Assembly: GCF_014199295.1 (NCBI RefSeq) | Contig: NZ_JACIJH010000005.1 | Span: 124,001 to 188,000 of the forward strand | Reading direction: 5' to 3' | DNA from: Sphingopyxis panaciterrulae | Lineage (GTDB): Bacteria > Pseudomonadota > Alphaproteobacteria > Sphingomonadales > Sphingomonadaceae | Length of the DNA stretch: 64,000 nt | Shown here: piece by piece, positions 52,332-60,690 of the stretch | How the letters are laid out: each line of letters opens with the position of its first letter | Numbering within the stretch: position 1 is the first letter of the stretch | Program-made: the position numbers and the translations under genes | The notes under the pieces: model-generated | What the model was told of the DNA's origin: nothing | Database searches by the model: none | The model's input: only the letters and a program-made list of their open reading frames with translations

Positions 52332-53089
52332 GCCTCGCGGGCAAGACCGTGCTGGTCACCGGCGGCTCGCGCGGCATCGGCGCCGCGATCGTGCGGCGGC
52401 TGGGGCAGGCGGGCGCGCATGTCGCGATCAACTATGCGGGCAGCCGCGACGCGGCCGAGGCGCTGGCGGCGGAAATCGAGGCGGGCGGGGGCAGCGCTTT
52501 CGCCGTCCGGGCCGACGTTTCGACCCTCGTCGGAATCGAGGCGCTGTTCGCCGCCTGCGACGCGGCCTTCGGCGGCGCGCCCAACCTCGACATCCTGATC
52601 AACAATGCCGGGGTCGGCCGCGGCGGCCGCGACGGCACGCTGACCGGCGCGGACGAGGCCTTGTTCGACGAACTGTTCGCGGTCAATGTGAAGGGACCGC
52701 ACTTCGTGACGCAGGCGGCGCTGCCGCGGCTCCGCGACGGCGGGCGCATCGTCAACATCGGCTCGATGTCGGGCAAGGTCGGCCAGCCCTTCGCCGCGAG
52801 CTACGCGATGACGAAGCGCGCGATCCAGAGCCTGACCTTCTCGACCGCGCTCGCGGTGGCAAAGCGGCAGATCACCTGCAACTGCATCGCCCCCGGTGCG
52901 GTCGCGACCGAATTCATTGCGGCGCTGCGTGCCCGGCCCGGCTGGGACGAGGCGACCGCGAAGCACACGCCGATGGGCCGCATCGGCGAGCCCGCTGACA
53001 TTGCCGGCGCGGTGATGATGCTGCTCGGCGACGATGCCCGCTGGGTGACCGGACAGGTGATCGAGGCCAGCGGAGGGCTCGCGCTCTGA
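52328..53089 (+). CDS. Short-chain dehydrogenase/reductase, tandem copy B
   Basis: The 253-residue SDR starts at GTG 52328, overlapping the stop of copy A. It has TGGSRGIGAA, NNAGVG, Ser in IGSMSGK and YAMTK. Shared phrases with copy A include AGSRDAA, CDAAFGGAPNLDIL and DIAGAVMML. The changes lie mainly in the segment after NNAG and around the active site. That fits divergence to a related substrate or stereoisomer. Confidence 0.93.
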   Translation: MSLAGKTVLVTGGSRGIGAAIVRRLGQAGAHVAINYAGSRDAAEALAAEIEAGGGSAFAVRADVSTLVGIEALFAACDAAFGGAPNLDILINNAGVGRGGRDGTLTGADEALFDELFAVNVKGPHFVTQAALPRLRDGGRIVNIGSMSGKVGQPFAASYAMTKRAIQSLTFSTALAVAKRQITCNCIAPGAVATEFIAALRARPGWDEATAKHTPMGRIGEPADIAGAVMMLLGDDARWVTGQVIEASGGLAL

Positions 53090-54588
53090 TGGCGTTGATG
53101 ACCGAAAAACTGCGCGCGATCATGGCGCTCGATCCCGATCGCATCGAACTGGATTTCGAGGGGCGCGACTATAGCTGGCGCCAGATCGCCGATGCCGTTC
53201 GCGCTATCGAGGATGCTCTGGGCGCGATGGGCCTGCCAGAGGATACACGCATCGGCGTGATGCTGCGCAATCGGCCCGGCCATGTCGCCGCGACCGTCGC
53301 AGTGCTGTCGACCGATCGCTGCCTCGTCACGCTCAATCCGGCGCTTCCCGACGACCGGCTCTTTGCCGATGTCGAAGGGCTGGGGCTGCCGGCGATCATC
53401 GCCGACACGGCCGATCTTGCGCGGCCGGGGCTTGCCGAGGCGCTCGACCGCGCCGGCTCTGCGGTGATCGAGATCGGTCCGCGGCTCGACGGCGTGCGGG
53501 TGATGCGGCGCGACGTGCGGACCGCGATGCAGACCTCGCCCGGCGTCGCGATCGAGATGTTGACCAGCGGCACCACCGGCACCCCCAAGCGGGTGCCGCT
53601 CAGCCGCGAGTCCTTCGACGCCAGCTTCCGCGGCTTCACCCGCTATGAGCGCGGGCGCAGCTTCGACGATCCGCCGACGCTCAGTTCGGGCTGCACGATG
53701 ATCGTCAACCCGCTGACCCATATCGGCGGCATCTACGGCTGCATCGCCGCGCTTGCGGCCGGGCGCAAGATCGCGCTGCTCGAAAAATTCTCGGTCGAGG
53801 CGTGGGTCGACGCGGTGAAGCGCAACCGCCCCGCGGTCGCGCCGGCGGTACCCTCGGCGGTGCGGATGCTGCTCGATGCCGACGTCGACCCCGCCGACCT
53901 TTCCAGCCTGCGCGCGCTGATCTCGGGCACCGCGCCGCTCGCGCCCGATCTGGTCGATGCCTTCCTCGAAAAATATGATATCCCGATCTGCACCAATTAT
54001 GGCGCGACCGAATTTGCGGGCGCGATCGCCGGCTGGACGATCGATGATTTCCGCAAGCATTGGACCGAAAAGCGCGGTGCGGTCGGCCGGGTTCATGCTA
54101 ATATCGCGGCGCGCGTCGTCGACCCCGCCACGGGTGCGGCGCTGCCCGCCGGTGAGGAAGGGCTGCTCGAACTCAAGGGCGAACAGCTCGGCAACGGGCT
54201 TCGGTGGTTGCGCACCACCGATCGCGCGGTCCTCGATGCCGACCATTTCCTCTTCATCCGCGGCCGCGCCGACGATGCGATCATCCGCGGCGGGTTCAAG
54301 GTCCATCCCGACGATGTGGTGCGCGCGCTGGGGGCGCACCCCGCGGTTCGCGAGGCGGCGGTGGTCGGCGTTGCCGACGCGCGGCTCGGGGCGGTGCCCG
54401 CCGCTGCGATCATCCTGAAGGACGGTGCGGTCGCGCCCGCCCCCGACGAACTCAGGGCATGGCTCAAGGATCGGCTGATCGCCTATCAGGTACCGGTCCA
54501 TTTTCGCTTCGTTTCCGATTTCCCGCGCACCCCGTCGATGAAGCCATCGGCTCCGGGGCTGCGCGCATTGTTCGAGGAGGCAGGATGA
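53089..54588 (+). CDS. AMP-forming acyl-CoA synthetase (ligase 3)
   Basis: The 499-residue ANL enzyme has LTSGTTGTPKRVPLSRESF, NYGATEFAG, a changed hinge motif RTTDRAVLDADHFLFI (TTD in place of TGD), and RGGFKVHPDDV. The C-terminal catalytic Lys is probably that in TPSMKPSAPGLR, a variant of the usual SGKI pattern. The altered motifs set it apart from ligases 1 and 2 and suggest a different substrate. Its ATG shares a base with the SDR stop. Confidence 0.9.
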   Translation: MALMTEKLRAIMALDPDRIELDFEGRDYSWRQIADAVRAIEDALGAMGLPEDTRIGVMLRNRPGHVAATVAVLSTDRCLVTLNPALPDDRLFADVEGLGLPAIIADTADLARPGLAEALDRAGSAVIEIGPRLDGVRVMRRDVRTAMQTSPGVAIEMLTSGTTGTPKRVPLSRESFDASFRGFTRYERGRSFDDPPTLSSGCTMIVNPLTHIGGIYGCIAALAAGRKIALLEKFSVEAWVDAVKRNRPAVAPAVPSAVRMLLDADVDPADLSSLRALISGTAPLAPDLVDAFLEKYDIPICTNYGATEFAGAIAGWTIDDFRKHWTEKRGAVGRVHANIAARVVDPATGAALPAGEEGLLELKGEQLGNGLRWLRTTDRAVLDADHFLFIRGRADDAIIRGGFKVHPDDVVRALGAHPAVREAAVVGVADARLGAVPAAAIILKDGAVAPAPDELRAWLKDRLIAYQVPVHFRFVSDFPRTPSMKPSAPGLRALFEEAG

Positions 54589-55406
54589 TGGAGGACTTCT
54601 CCGGCAAGGTCGTGATCGTTACCGGCGGCGGGCGCGGCGTCGGGCGCGGGATCGCCCGGGCGTTCGCGGCGGCAGGGGCCGAGGTGATGCTGGGCGCACG
54701 CACCATTTCCTATGCCGAGGACGTGAAGGCGGAGATCGAGAAGGCGGGCGGGATCGCCGAATGCTTCGCCGCCGATATCGCGAGGCACGCCGACTGCCGC
54801 GCGCTGGTCGAGGCGGCGGCGCGGGCGTTCGGCGGGGTCGACATCATCGTCCATGCCGCCGCGGACATTCCGCACGGCGGGCTCGGCCACGTCGACGACG
54901 AGCGCCTCGAAGCGGGCTTCGCGAGCATCGCCAAGGCGGCGTGGTGGCTGCTCGACGCGGCGCGACCCTATCTGGCCAAGGCGCGCGACGGCGGGCGCTT
55001 CATCGCGATCGGCTCGGTCAACGGCACCTTCAACGTCGTTCCCAACATGACCGCCTATGGCATGGCGAAGGCGGCGCTCGACGCTTTCGTCCGCGCCGCG
55101 GCGGGCGATGTGGTGGGCGAGGGGATCACCGTCAATGCGGTGAACCCCGGCCTCGTCGCGAGCGACCGCGCCAAGGCGGTGCTCGGCGAGGAGGGCCTCG
55201 CCGCCTATGGCGCGACGGTGCCGGTCGGACGGCCGGGGACGCCCGAGGATATCGCACACGCCTGCCTGTTTCTCGCCTCGGCGCGCTCCGACTATATCAC
55301 CGGCACGACGATCAAGATGGATGGCGGCTCGACCGTCGCCGCGTCGCCCGGGCGGAACGACATCCTGCAGGACCGGCTCAAGCTCCAGCATGGAAAGGCG
55401 CCCTGA
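54585..55406 (+). CDS. Short-chain dehydrogenase/reductase
   Basis: The 273-residue SDR has TGGGRGVGRG, VHAAAD in the NNAG position, Ser in IGSVNGT and YGMAK. It ends in a 20-residue tail after the GGSTVA motif. The start MMEDF overlaps the ligase stop and follows GAGGAGG. Oxidation or reduction of a ring or 3-hydroxyacyl position is likely but not determined. Confidence 0.91.
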   Translation: MMEDFSGKVVIVTGGGRGVGRGIARAFAAAGAEVMLGARTISYAEDVKAEIEKAGGIAECFAADIARHADCRALVEAAARAFGGVDIIVHAAADIPHGGLGHVDDERLEAGFASIAKAAWWLLDAARPYLAKARDGGRFIAIGSVNGTFNVVPNMTAYGMAKAALDAFVRAAAGDVVGEGITVNAVNPGLVASDRAKAVLGEEGLAAYGATVPVGRPGTPEDIAHACLFLASARSDYITGTTIKMDGGSTVAASPGRNDILQDRLKLQHGKAP

Positions 55407-56200
55407 TGGACCTGGGGATCAAGGACAAGGTCGCGCTCGTCTTCGGCGGGTCGAAGGGGATCGGGCTCGGCTGCGCGCACGAATTCGCGCGCGAAGGCTG
55501 CCGCACCGTCATCGCGGCGCGCACCCGGGCGACGATCGACGCTGCGGTCGCCGAGGTGCGGGCCGCAGGCGGGGACGTCGTCGGCGTCTCGGCCGACTGC
55601 ACGACAAGGGACGGCATCGCGACGGCGGTGCAGGCCGCGACCGACGCGTTCGGTCCGCCCGACATATTGATCTTCAACGTCGATTCTGGGCCCAAGGGCG
55701 CCTTCCTCGAGGTCGACGACGAAACCTTCGCGGCCGCCAACAACAATAATGTCATGGCCTTCCGCTGGGCGGTGCAGGCGGTGGTTCCGCACATGCACGC
55801 GCGGGGCTGGGGCCGTATCCTGACCATCGGCACCAATTCGGTGAAGGCGCCGCACCGGAAGCTCGCGCGCGCGGCGCAGAACACCTACCGCGTGGGAGCG
55901 CTCGCGCTGTCGAAGACGCTATCGGCCGAAGTCGGCCCGATGGGAATCACGGTCAATACGCTCGGTACCGGCGCGATTGCGACGCCGCAGTTCAAGGCGG
56001 TCTTCACGAAGATCGCGGCCGAACGCGGCCAGACGTACGATGAGCATATCGCCGAGCGGACGAGCCATTACCCGATCCCGCGCATGGGAACGCCAGAGGA
56101 CATGGCGGCGGCGGCCGCCTTTCTCTGCTCCGACCGCGCCGGCTTTATCACCGGCCAGGTGCTCGTCGTCGATGGCGGCAACCTCGAAGTTCTGCAATGA
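55406..56200 (+). CDS. Atypical SDR lacking YxxxK
   Basis: The 264-residue SDR keeps GGSKGIGLG at 14-22 and GGNLEVL at the end. The NNAG motif reads FNVDSG, and the YxxxK region reads QNTYR (158-162), placing Gln and Arg where Tyr and Lys are expected. A similar S-N-x-x-R pattern marks a known atypical SDR branch. It may use another catalytic residue or act as a binding partner. It shares a base with the previous stop and is co-transcribed. Confidence 0.86.
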   Translation: MDLGIKDKVALVFGGSKGIGLGCAHEFAREGCRTVIAARTRATIDAAVAEVRAAGGDVVGVSADCTTRDGIATAVQAATDAFGPPDILIFNVDSGPKGAFLEVDDETFAAANNNNVMAFRWAVQAVVPHMHARGWGRILTIGTNSVKAPHRKLARAAQNTYRVGALALSKTLSAEVGPMGITVNTLGTGAIATPQFKAVFTKIAAERGQTYDEHIAERTSHYPIPRMGTPEDMAAAAAFLCSDRAGFITGQVLVVDGGNLEVLQ

Positions 56201-56221
56201 TTGGCAAGCGAAGGATGGATT

Positions 56222-57016
56222 ATGAAACTGGGCAGTGACATTGCGGCGGTCGTCACCGGCGGCGCCTCCGGCCTCGGCCGTGCGAGCGCAGAGGCGCTGG
56301 CGGCCGCGGGGGTGAAGGTCGCGATCTTCGACGTCAACGAAGAGGGCGGCAAGGCGGTGGCCGACGCGATCGGCGGCCTTTTCTGCCGCGTCGACATCAC
56401 CAGCGAGGACAGCGTCGTCGCCGGCTACGATGCCGCGCGGGCGGCGCACGGGCAGGAACGCATCCTCGTCCATTGCGCGCAGATCTCGAAGGGCGGCAAG
56501 ACCGTCCGCTACGACAAGGCGAGCGGCGGCTATGTCCGCTATTCGACCGAGGATTATGCCTTCTCGGCCCAGGGAATATTGATCGCAAGCTATCGGCTCG
56601 CGTCGATCGCCGCGCTCGGCATGGCCAATGCCGACCCGCTCAACGAGGACGGCGAACGCGGCGCGATCGTCCTCACCGCCTCGGCGGCGGCGCAGGATGC
56701 GCAGATCGGACAGGTCGGCTACGGCTCGCTCAAGGCCGGCGTGAACGGGCTCGTGCTGCCGATGGCGCGCGACCTGATGGACCTCGGCGTCCGCGTCAAT
56801 TCGATCATGCCGGGCATTTTCGCGACGCCGCCGATGCTCGCGGTCAAGGACAAGGCGCCGGCGATCTTCGAGGGGCTCGCGGCCTCGGTGCCCTTCCCCA
56901 AGCGCCTGGGCAAGCCCGAGGAGTTCGGCAGCCTGGTGCTCGAACTGGCCCGCAACACATATTTCAACGGCCAGAATCTCCGGCTCGACGGCGCCATCCG
57001 CATGCCGCCCAAATAG
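56222..57016 (+). CDS. SDR, type II 3-hydroxyacyl-CoA dehydrogenase-like
   Basis: The 264-residue SDR resembles HSD17B10/HSD10. It has TGGASGLGRA, Asp in AIFDVNEEG for NAD, YGSLK as YxxxK, a long insertion ASGGYVRYSTEDY of the family type, and the distinctive C-terminal LDGAIRMPP. It should oxidise a 3-hydroxyacyl-CoA to the 3-oxoacyl-CoA that thiolase cleaves. Start 56222 follows AAGGA at suitable spacing; a TTG at 56201 is the alternative. Confidence 0.9.
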   Translation: MKLGSDIAAVVTGGASGLGRASAEALAAAGVKVAIFDVNEEGGKAVADAIGGLFCRVDITSEDSVVAGYDAARAAHGQERILVHCAQISKGGKTVRYDKASGGYVRYSTEDYAFSAQGILIASYRLASIAALGMANADPLNEDGERGAIVLTASAAAQDAQIGQVGYGSLKAGVNGLVLPMARDLMDLGVRVNSIMPGIFATPPMLAVKDKAPAIFEGLAASVPFPKRLGKPEEFGSLVLELARNTYFNGQNLRLDGAIRMPPK

Positions 57017-57026
57017 GATAACCATT

Positions 57027-58040
57027 TTGAACGCACCCCAGCAATTCCCCTTCGCGCGCCAGTCCGCAGGCCCCGCACCGCTGCGCCGGCCCGGCTCGGT
57101 CCGCCGCACGACCTCGATCGATTCGGACTGGCCCGACGGCTTCGGCGAGCCGTGGATCATGACCGGCCGCGGGCGCGATTTGCTGACCCCCGTCGAGGGC
57201 GATGCGGTTGAACTCGCGAGCGGCAGCTTTCGAATCAGGACATCGCCGCTGCGCGAGATTCTGGACATCGCCGCCGCTCCCGACCATCCGCGCCTCGGCG
57301 AGATGGTCGGGGTGCGCGCGGGCGGTGCGAGCCGCACGGCGCTGGGCGAGGTGCTCGGCGACCTGCGCGGCACGCCCCTCTTTCAAATTCTCGACGACTT
57401 TGCCGGGGCAAGCCTCGTGGCGGGCTGGATCTGGTCGCGCTGGACCGACGACTGGCACGCGCGCATGGCCGCGAACCGCGCGAAATCGACCGCCGGCAAC
57501 AAGGGGCGGATGGTCAATATCTGCACCGGATTCACCGCGGGGGGCAGTTCGCTGACCGCCGACGGCGAGGTCGACCACAGCGACCAGTCGGCGACCGAGG
57601 TCGGCCCGCTCGTCCATCCCGACGATCCCGACGGCTGGCACGATCTGCCGGTACAGCAAGGGCGGCCGCAGGCGCGCCGCGCGCGCCGGATCGACGTCTG
57701 GCGCGCGGAAGGGGTGCTGAAGGTCGACGCCGGCTTTCAGGACAGCGGCCCCAATCCGCAGGGCACGCGCTCCGCGATCCACGAATATCGCGTCTATGCC
57801 GAAATCGACGAGGCGAGCGGCACATTGGTGGCGCTTCAGGCGCTGCCCCTGATCCTGCCCTTTCGCGAATGTCCCGGCGCATCGATGAAGGCGGCGCGCA
57901 TGGTGGGGCAGGATGTCGGCGGATTTCGCCAGGCGGTGCTCGACACGCTCGCCGGCACCATCGGCTGCACGCATCTCAACGATGTCCTGCGCGCGCTGGC
58001 CGACGTCCCGGCACTGGCACGGATGATACCGCAGGAATGA
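57027..58040 (+). CDS. DUF2889 family protein
   Basis: The 337-residue protein carries the DUF2889 pattern: RRARRIDVWRAEGVLKVDAG near residues 211-230, FRECPGAS, and GCTHLNDVLRAL near the end. The two Cys and the His in these C-terminal segments are conserved in the family and might bind metal, but no activity is established to my knowledge. The N-terminal ~200 residues are an extra region. The start is TTG 57027. It ends the seven-gene rightward operon. DUF2889 genes often lie near aromatic or steroid-type catabolic genes, but the role is unknown. Confidence 0.8.
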   Translation: MNAPQQFPFARQSAGPAPLRRPGSVRRTTSIDSDWPDGFGEPWIMTGRGRDLLTPVEGDAVELASGSFRIRTSPLREILDIAAAPDHPRLGEMVGVRAGGASRTALGEVLGDLRGTPLFQILDDFAGASLVAGWIWSRWTDDWHARMAANRAKSTAGNKGRMVNICTGFTAGGSSLTADGEVDHSDQSATEVGPLVHPDDPDGWHDLPVQQGRPQARRARRIDVWRAEGVLKVDAGFQDSGPNPQGTRSAIHEYRVYAEIDEASGTLVALQALPLILPFRECPGASMKAARMVGQDVGGFRQAVLDTLAGTIGCTHLNDVLRALADVPALARMIPQE

Positions 58041-58102
58041 TGCCGAAAGCGCCTGCCTGACCGGAGTTGACGCTAGGTCATCCGGCAAATTCCGCAACCC
58101 AC

Positions 58103-58136
58103 TTGTCTGTCTTGTTAGACTTAGTTATATAACTGG
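58103..58136 (+). promoter_or_regulatory. GTTATAYA regulon motif, copy 6, overlapping a promoter of the TonB receptor
   Basis: GACTTAGTTATATAACTGG (58118-58136) holds the perfect AGTTATATAACT palindrome. TTGTCT (58103-58108) and TATATA (58126-58131) with a 17-base spacer form a good -35/-10 pair for the receptor gene, so the motif would cover the -10 box. This is the clearest case for direct repression. Confidence 0.68.
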
Positions 58137-58179
58137 CTCAGCGAGGACGCCAGGAAGCCTCGCGGGGAGGATGTTGGCC

Positions 58180-60609
58180 ATGAATTTCAAGGATAAGTGC
58201 GATTCGGTTCGAATTCTTGCGACCGTCTCGGTCGGGGCGCTCGCGATGGCGACGGTTCCGGCGATGGCGCAGGACGCAACCGCCGCTCCGCAACAGCCCG
58301 CCGCCAGTCAGACGAAATATGACGGCGACGCGATCGTGGTTACCGGCATCACCAAGCAGGATGCCAATATCCAGGATACGCCGATCGCGATCACGGCGTT
58401 CAGCGGCGAGACGCTGACCGAGCAGGGAATCGGCAAGGTCGACGAAATCGCGACCTTCACGCCCGGCTTCAACATCCGCGGGGCGGGCAACAACCCGACC
58501 GCGCTGACGCTCGCGATGCGCGGCCAGATCCAGAACGACAATATCGCGACGCTCGAGCCGTCGGTCGGCACCTATCTCGACGAAATGTACATCGCGCGCG
58601 CCTATGGCCTGAACACCGAACTGGTCGATGTCGAAAGCGTGCAGGTGCTGAAAGGCCCGCAGGGGACGCTGTTCGGCCGCAACACCTCGGCCGGCGCCGT
58701 GCTGATCCAGACCGCCAACCCGCGCTACGGCGAAATCTCGGGCAAGCTCAGCGCGACTTACGGGCGCTTCGACGAGCGCACCGGGCAGGCGGTGCTCAAC
58801 CTTGGCCTGTCGGACAGCCTCGCGGTCCGCGGCGCGCTCTGGTATCAGAAGCGCGACGGGTACAAGACCGACGTCAACACCGGCGCCAAATATGAAGGGC
58901 GCGAGACGATCAACGGCCGCGTCAAGCTCGGCTGGAAGCCGACCGAGACGCTGGAGATCCTGCTGTCGGGTGAGTGGTACGACACCGATATCGACGGTCC
59001 GATCCGCCAGAATCTCTTCTTCAACGCGCCCGCTGCCTTTGGGCCGGCCAAGCCGATCGTCGACGGCATTGCCGCCGCCGAACGCGACGCGTTCGGAGGG
59101 AATCCCAATCTCGCGGCCTATACCTCGCCTTCGGCGGTGGTTGGCGCCGATCCGCGGGGACCGTTCAACAAGACCAAGACGCAGACCTACATGGCCAAGT
59201 TCATCCTCGACACCAGCTTCGGGCAGGTGCGCTGGATCAACGGCTATCGCGGTGTCCAGAGCGAGAATATCATCGATCTCGACGGATCGAGCGTCGTCGG
59301 CCATTTCACCGAAGGCAAGCAGGACCTCAAGCAATATTCGACCGAGCTCCAGTTGACCGGCACCGCGTTCGAGGACCGGCTCAACTTCGCGACGGGGCTT
59401 ACCTATTTCCGCGAAACGGGCTTCGACCAGTCGCGCTCGAACCTGTTCGGCGGCAAGTTCGCCGCGGGCCCGACGGTGCCGCCCGAATATGTCGGCCGCA
59501 CGAGCTGGTCGAACTTCTCGGGCACGCTCGATAACGACAGCTTCGGCATGTATGGGCAGCTCAATTACGAACTGACCGACGCGCTCAGCATCACTGGCGG
59601 CCTGCGCTACTCGATCGACGACAAGCGCGTGATCACCCAGTCGGGCGATGTCGTCGACAATAGCGACGAATTCGTCCGCTGCACCCCGTCGACGGTGGCG
59701 ATCCCCTGTCTGCGCGAACGGCACAAGACCTTCACCAATCTCTCCTATACCGCCGGCATCGATTATGACCTGACCGACAACATTCTCATTTATGCCAAAT
59801 ACAGCAAGGGCTACCGCTCCGGGGCGATGCAGCTTCGCACGGTGACGCTCGCCGATTCGACGCCGTCGGATCCGGAAATCGTGCATGAGCAGGAAATCGG
59901 TATCAAGACGACCTTCCTCGGCGGACGCGGCCGGTTCAATGTCGCGGGCTATCACAACAAGGTATCGGATGCGCAGCGCAGCCCGGTGCTGGCACCGAAC
60001 GGCGTCAGCCAGACGGTGATCGAGAATGCCGACACCGAAACCTGGGGCGTCGAGGCCGATGCGTCGATCGAGGTGGTCGACGGCTTCACCATCTTCGCCT
60101 CGGGTGCACTGACCGATCCCAAATATACGCGCTACGAGGGCAAGGCGCTCGACGGCGTGCCGCCGAACCAGGCGATCGTGACCGTCGACAAGAGCGACTA
60201 TCTGCTCGTCGGCCTCGTCAAGAAGCAATATTCGGTCGGCGCAAATTATAGCCGGGATTTCGGCGGCGTCGGACTAGACGCGAACATCGTCTACGCCTGG
60301 CAGGGCAGGATGCCGCAGATCGACATTCCGGCGAGCATGTTCACCTCGACGGCGCCCGGCGGCCTCGGGCTCACCCAGGCGCAGGCCGACCAGCTCGCCG
60401 CGGTCGCCCAGTCTGGCTCGCTCGGCATCCTCAATGCGCGGGTCGCGCTCAGCTTCGGGCCGGAACGGAATTTCGAACTCGCATTGTGGGGCAAGAATCT
60501 GACCAACGATCAGGAACAGCAATATACGCTGCTGCTCAGCAACATCTACGTCGGCACATCCTATAACGAGCCGCGCAGCTATGGTGTGACCGCCAGCTTC
60601 AAATTCTAG
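58180..60609 (+). CDS. TonB-dependent outer-membrane receptor
   Basis: The 809-residue receptor has a signal peptide of about 30 residues ending AMAQDAT, the TonB-box-like DAIVVTGITKQDANIQDTPI, a plug with SVQVLKGPQGTLFGRNTSAG, and a barrel ending in SFKF. The start 58180 is chosen because GGGGAGG lies nine bases upstream; the ATG at 58171 directly abuts that site. Its promoter carries the regulon motif, so it is probably the dedicated uptake route for the pathway substrate. An intrinsic terminator follows. Confidence 0.94.
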   Translation: MNFKDKCDSVRILATVSVGALAMATVPAMAQDATAAPQQPAASQTKYDGDAIVVTGITKQDANIQDTPIAITAFSGETLTEQGIGKVDEIATFTPGFNIRGAGNNPTALTLAMRGQIQNDNIATLEPSVGTYLDEMYIARAYGLNTELVDVESVQVLKGPQGTLFGRNTSAGAVLIQTANPRYGEISGKLSATYGRFDERTGQAVLNLGLSDSLAVRGALWYQKRDGYKTDVNTGAKYEGRETINGRVKLGWKPTETLEILLSGEWYDTDIDGPIRQNLFFNAPAAFGPAKPIVDGIAAAERDAFGGNPNLAAYTSPSAVVGADPRGPFNKTKTQTYMAKFILDTSFGQVRWINGYRGVQSENIIDLDGSSVVGHFTEGKQDLKQYSTELQLTGTAFEDRLNFATGLTYFRETGFDQSRSNLFGGKFAAGPTVPPEYVGRTSWSNFSGTLDNDSFGMYGQLNYELTDALSITGGLRYSIDDKRVITQSGDVVDNSDEFVRCTPSTVAIPCLRERHKTFTNLSYTAGIDYDLTDNILIYAKYSKGYRSGAMQLRTVTLADSTPSDPEIVHEQEIGIKTTFLGGRGRFNVAGYHNKVSDAQRSPVLAPNGVSQTVIENADTETWGVEADASIEVVDGFTIFASGALTDPKYTRYEGKALDGVPPNQAIVTVDKSDYLLVGLVKKQYSVGANYSRDFGGVGLDANIVYAWQGRMPQIDIPASMFTSTAPGGLGLTQAQADQLAAVAQSGSLGILNARVALSFGPERNFELALWGKNLTNDQEQQYTLLLSNIYVGTSYNEPRSYGVTASFKF

Positions 60610-60638
60610 GAACCATTGGGCGCTCCTCGGAGCAACTG

Positions 60639-60676
60639 GGGGAGGGTCGGCGATGCCGGACCTCCCCTTATTTTTT
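60639..60676 (+). terminator. Intrinsic terminator after the TonB receptor
   Basis: A stem from 60639 to 60667 (GGGGAGG pairing with CCTCCCC, then TCGGC with GCCGG including one G-U pair, one G-A mismatch, loop GAT) is followed by TTATTTTTT (60668-60676). It lies between the receptor and the transporter gene 14 bases further on, so it may act as partial terminator or attenuator. Confidence 0.82.
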
Positions 60677-60690
60677 GCGAAAGGGAGAGG

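Noticed and set aside
58126-58131. Reading the TATATA in all seven motifs simply as -10 promoter boxes
   Set aside because: It fits copy 6, but in copies 1, 3 and 7 better -35/-10 pairs place the motif in the spacer, and the GT/AC flanks are conserved beyond a -10 box. A mixed role remains possible.
58138-60228. 696-codon minus-strand frame across the second TonB receptor
   Set aside because: It mirrors the receptor codons, shows no domain and has no ribosome site of note.
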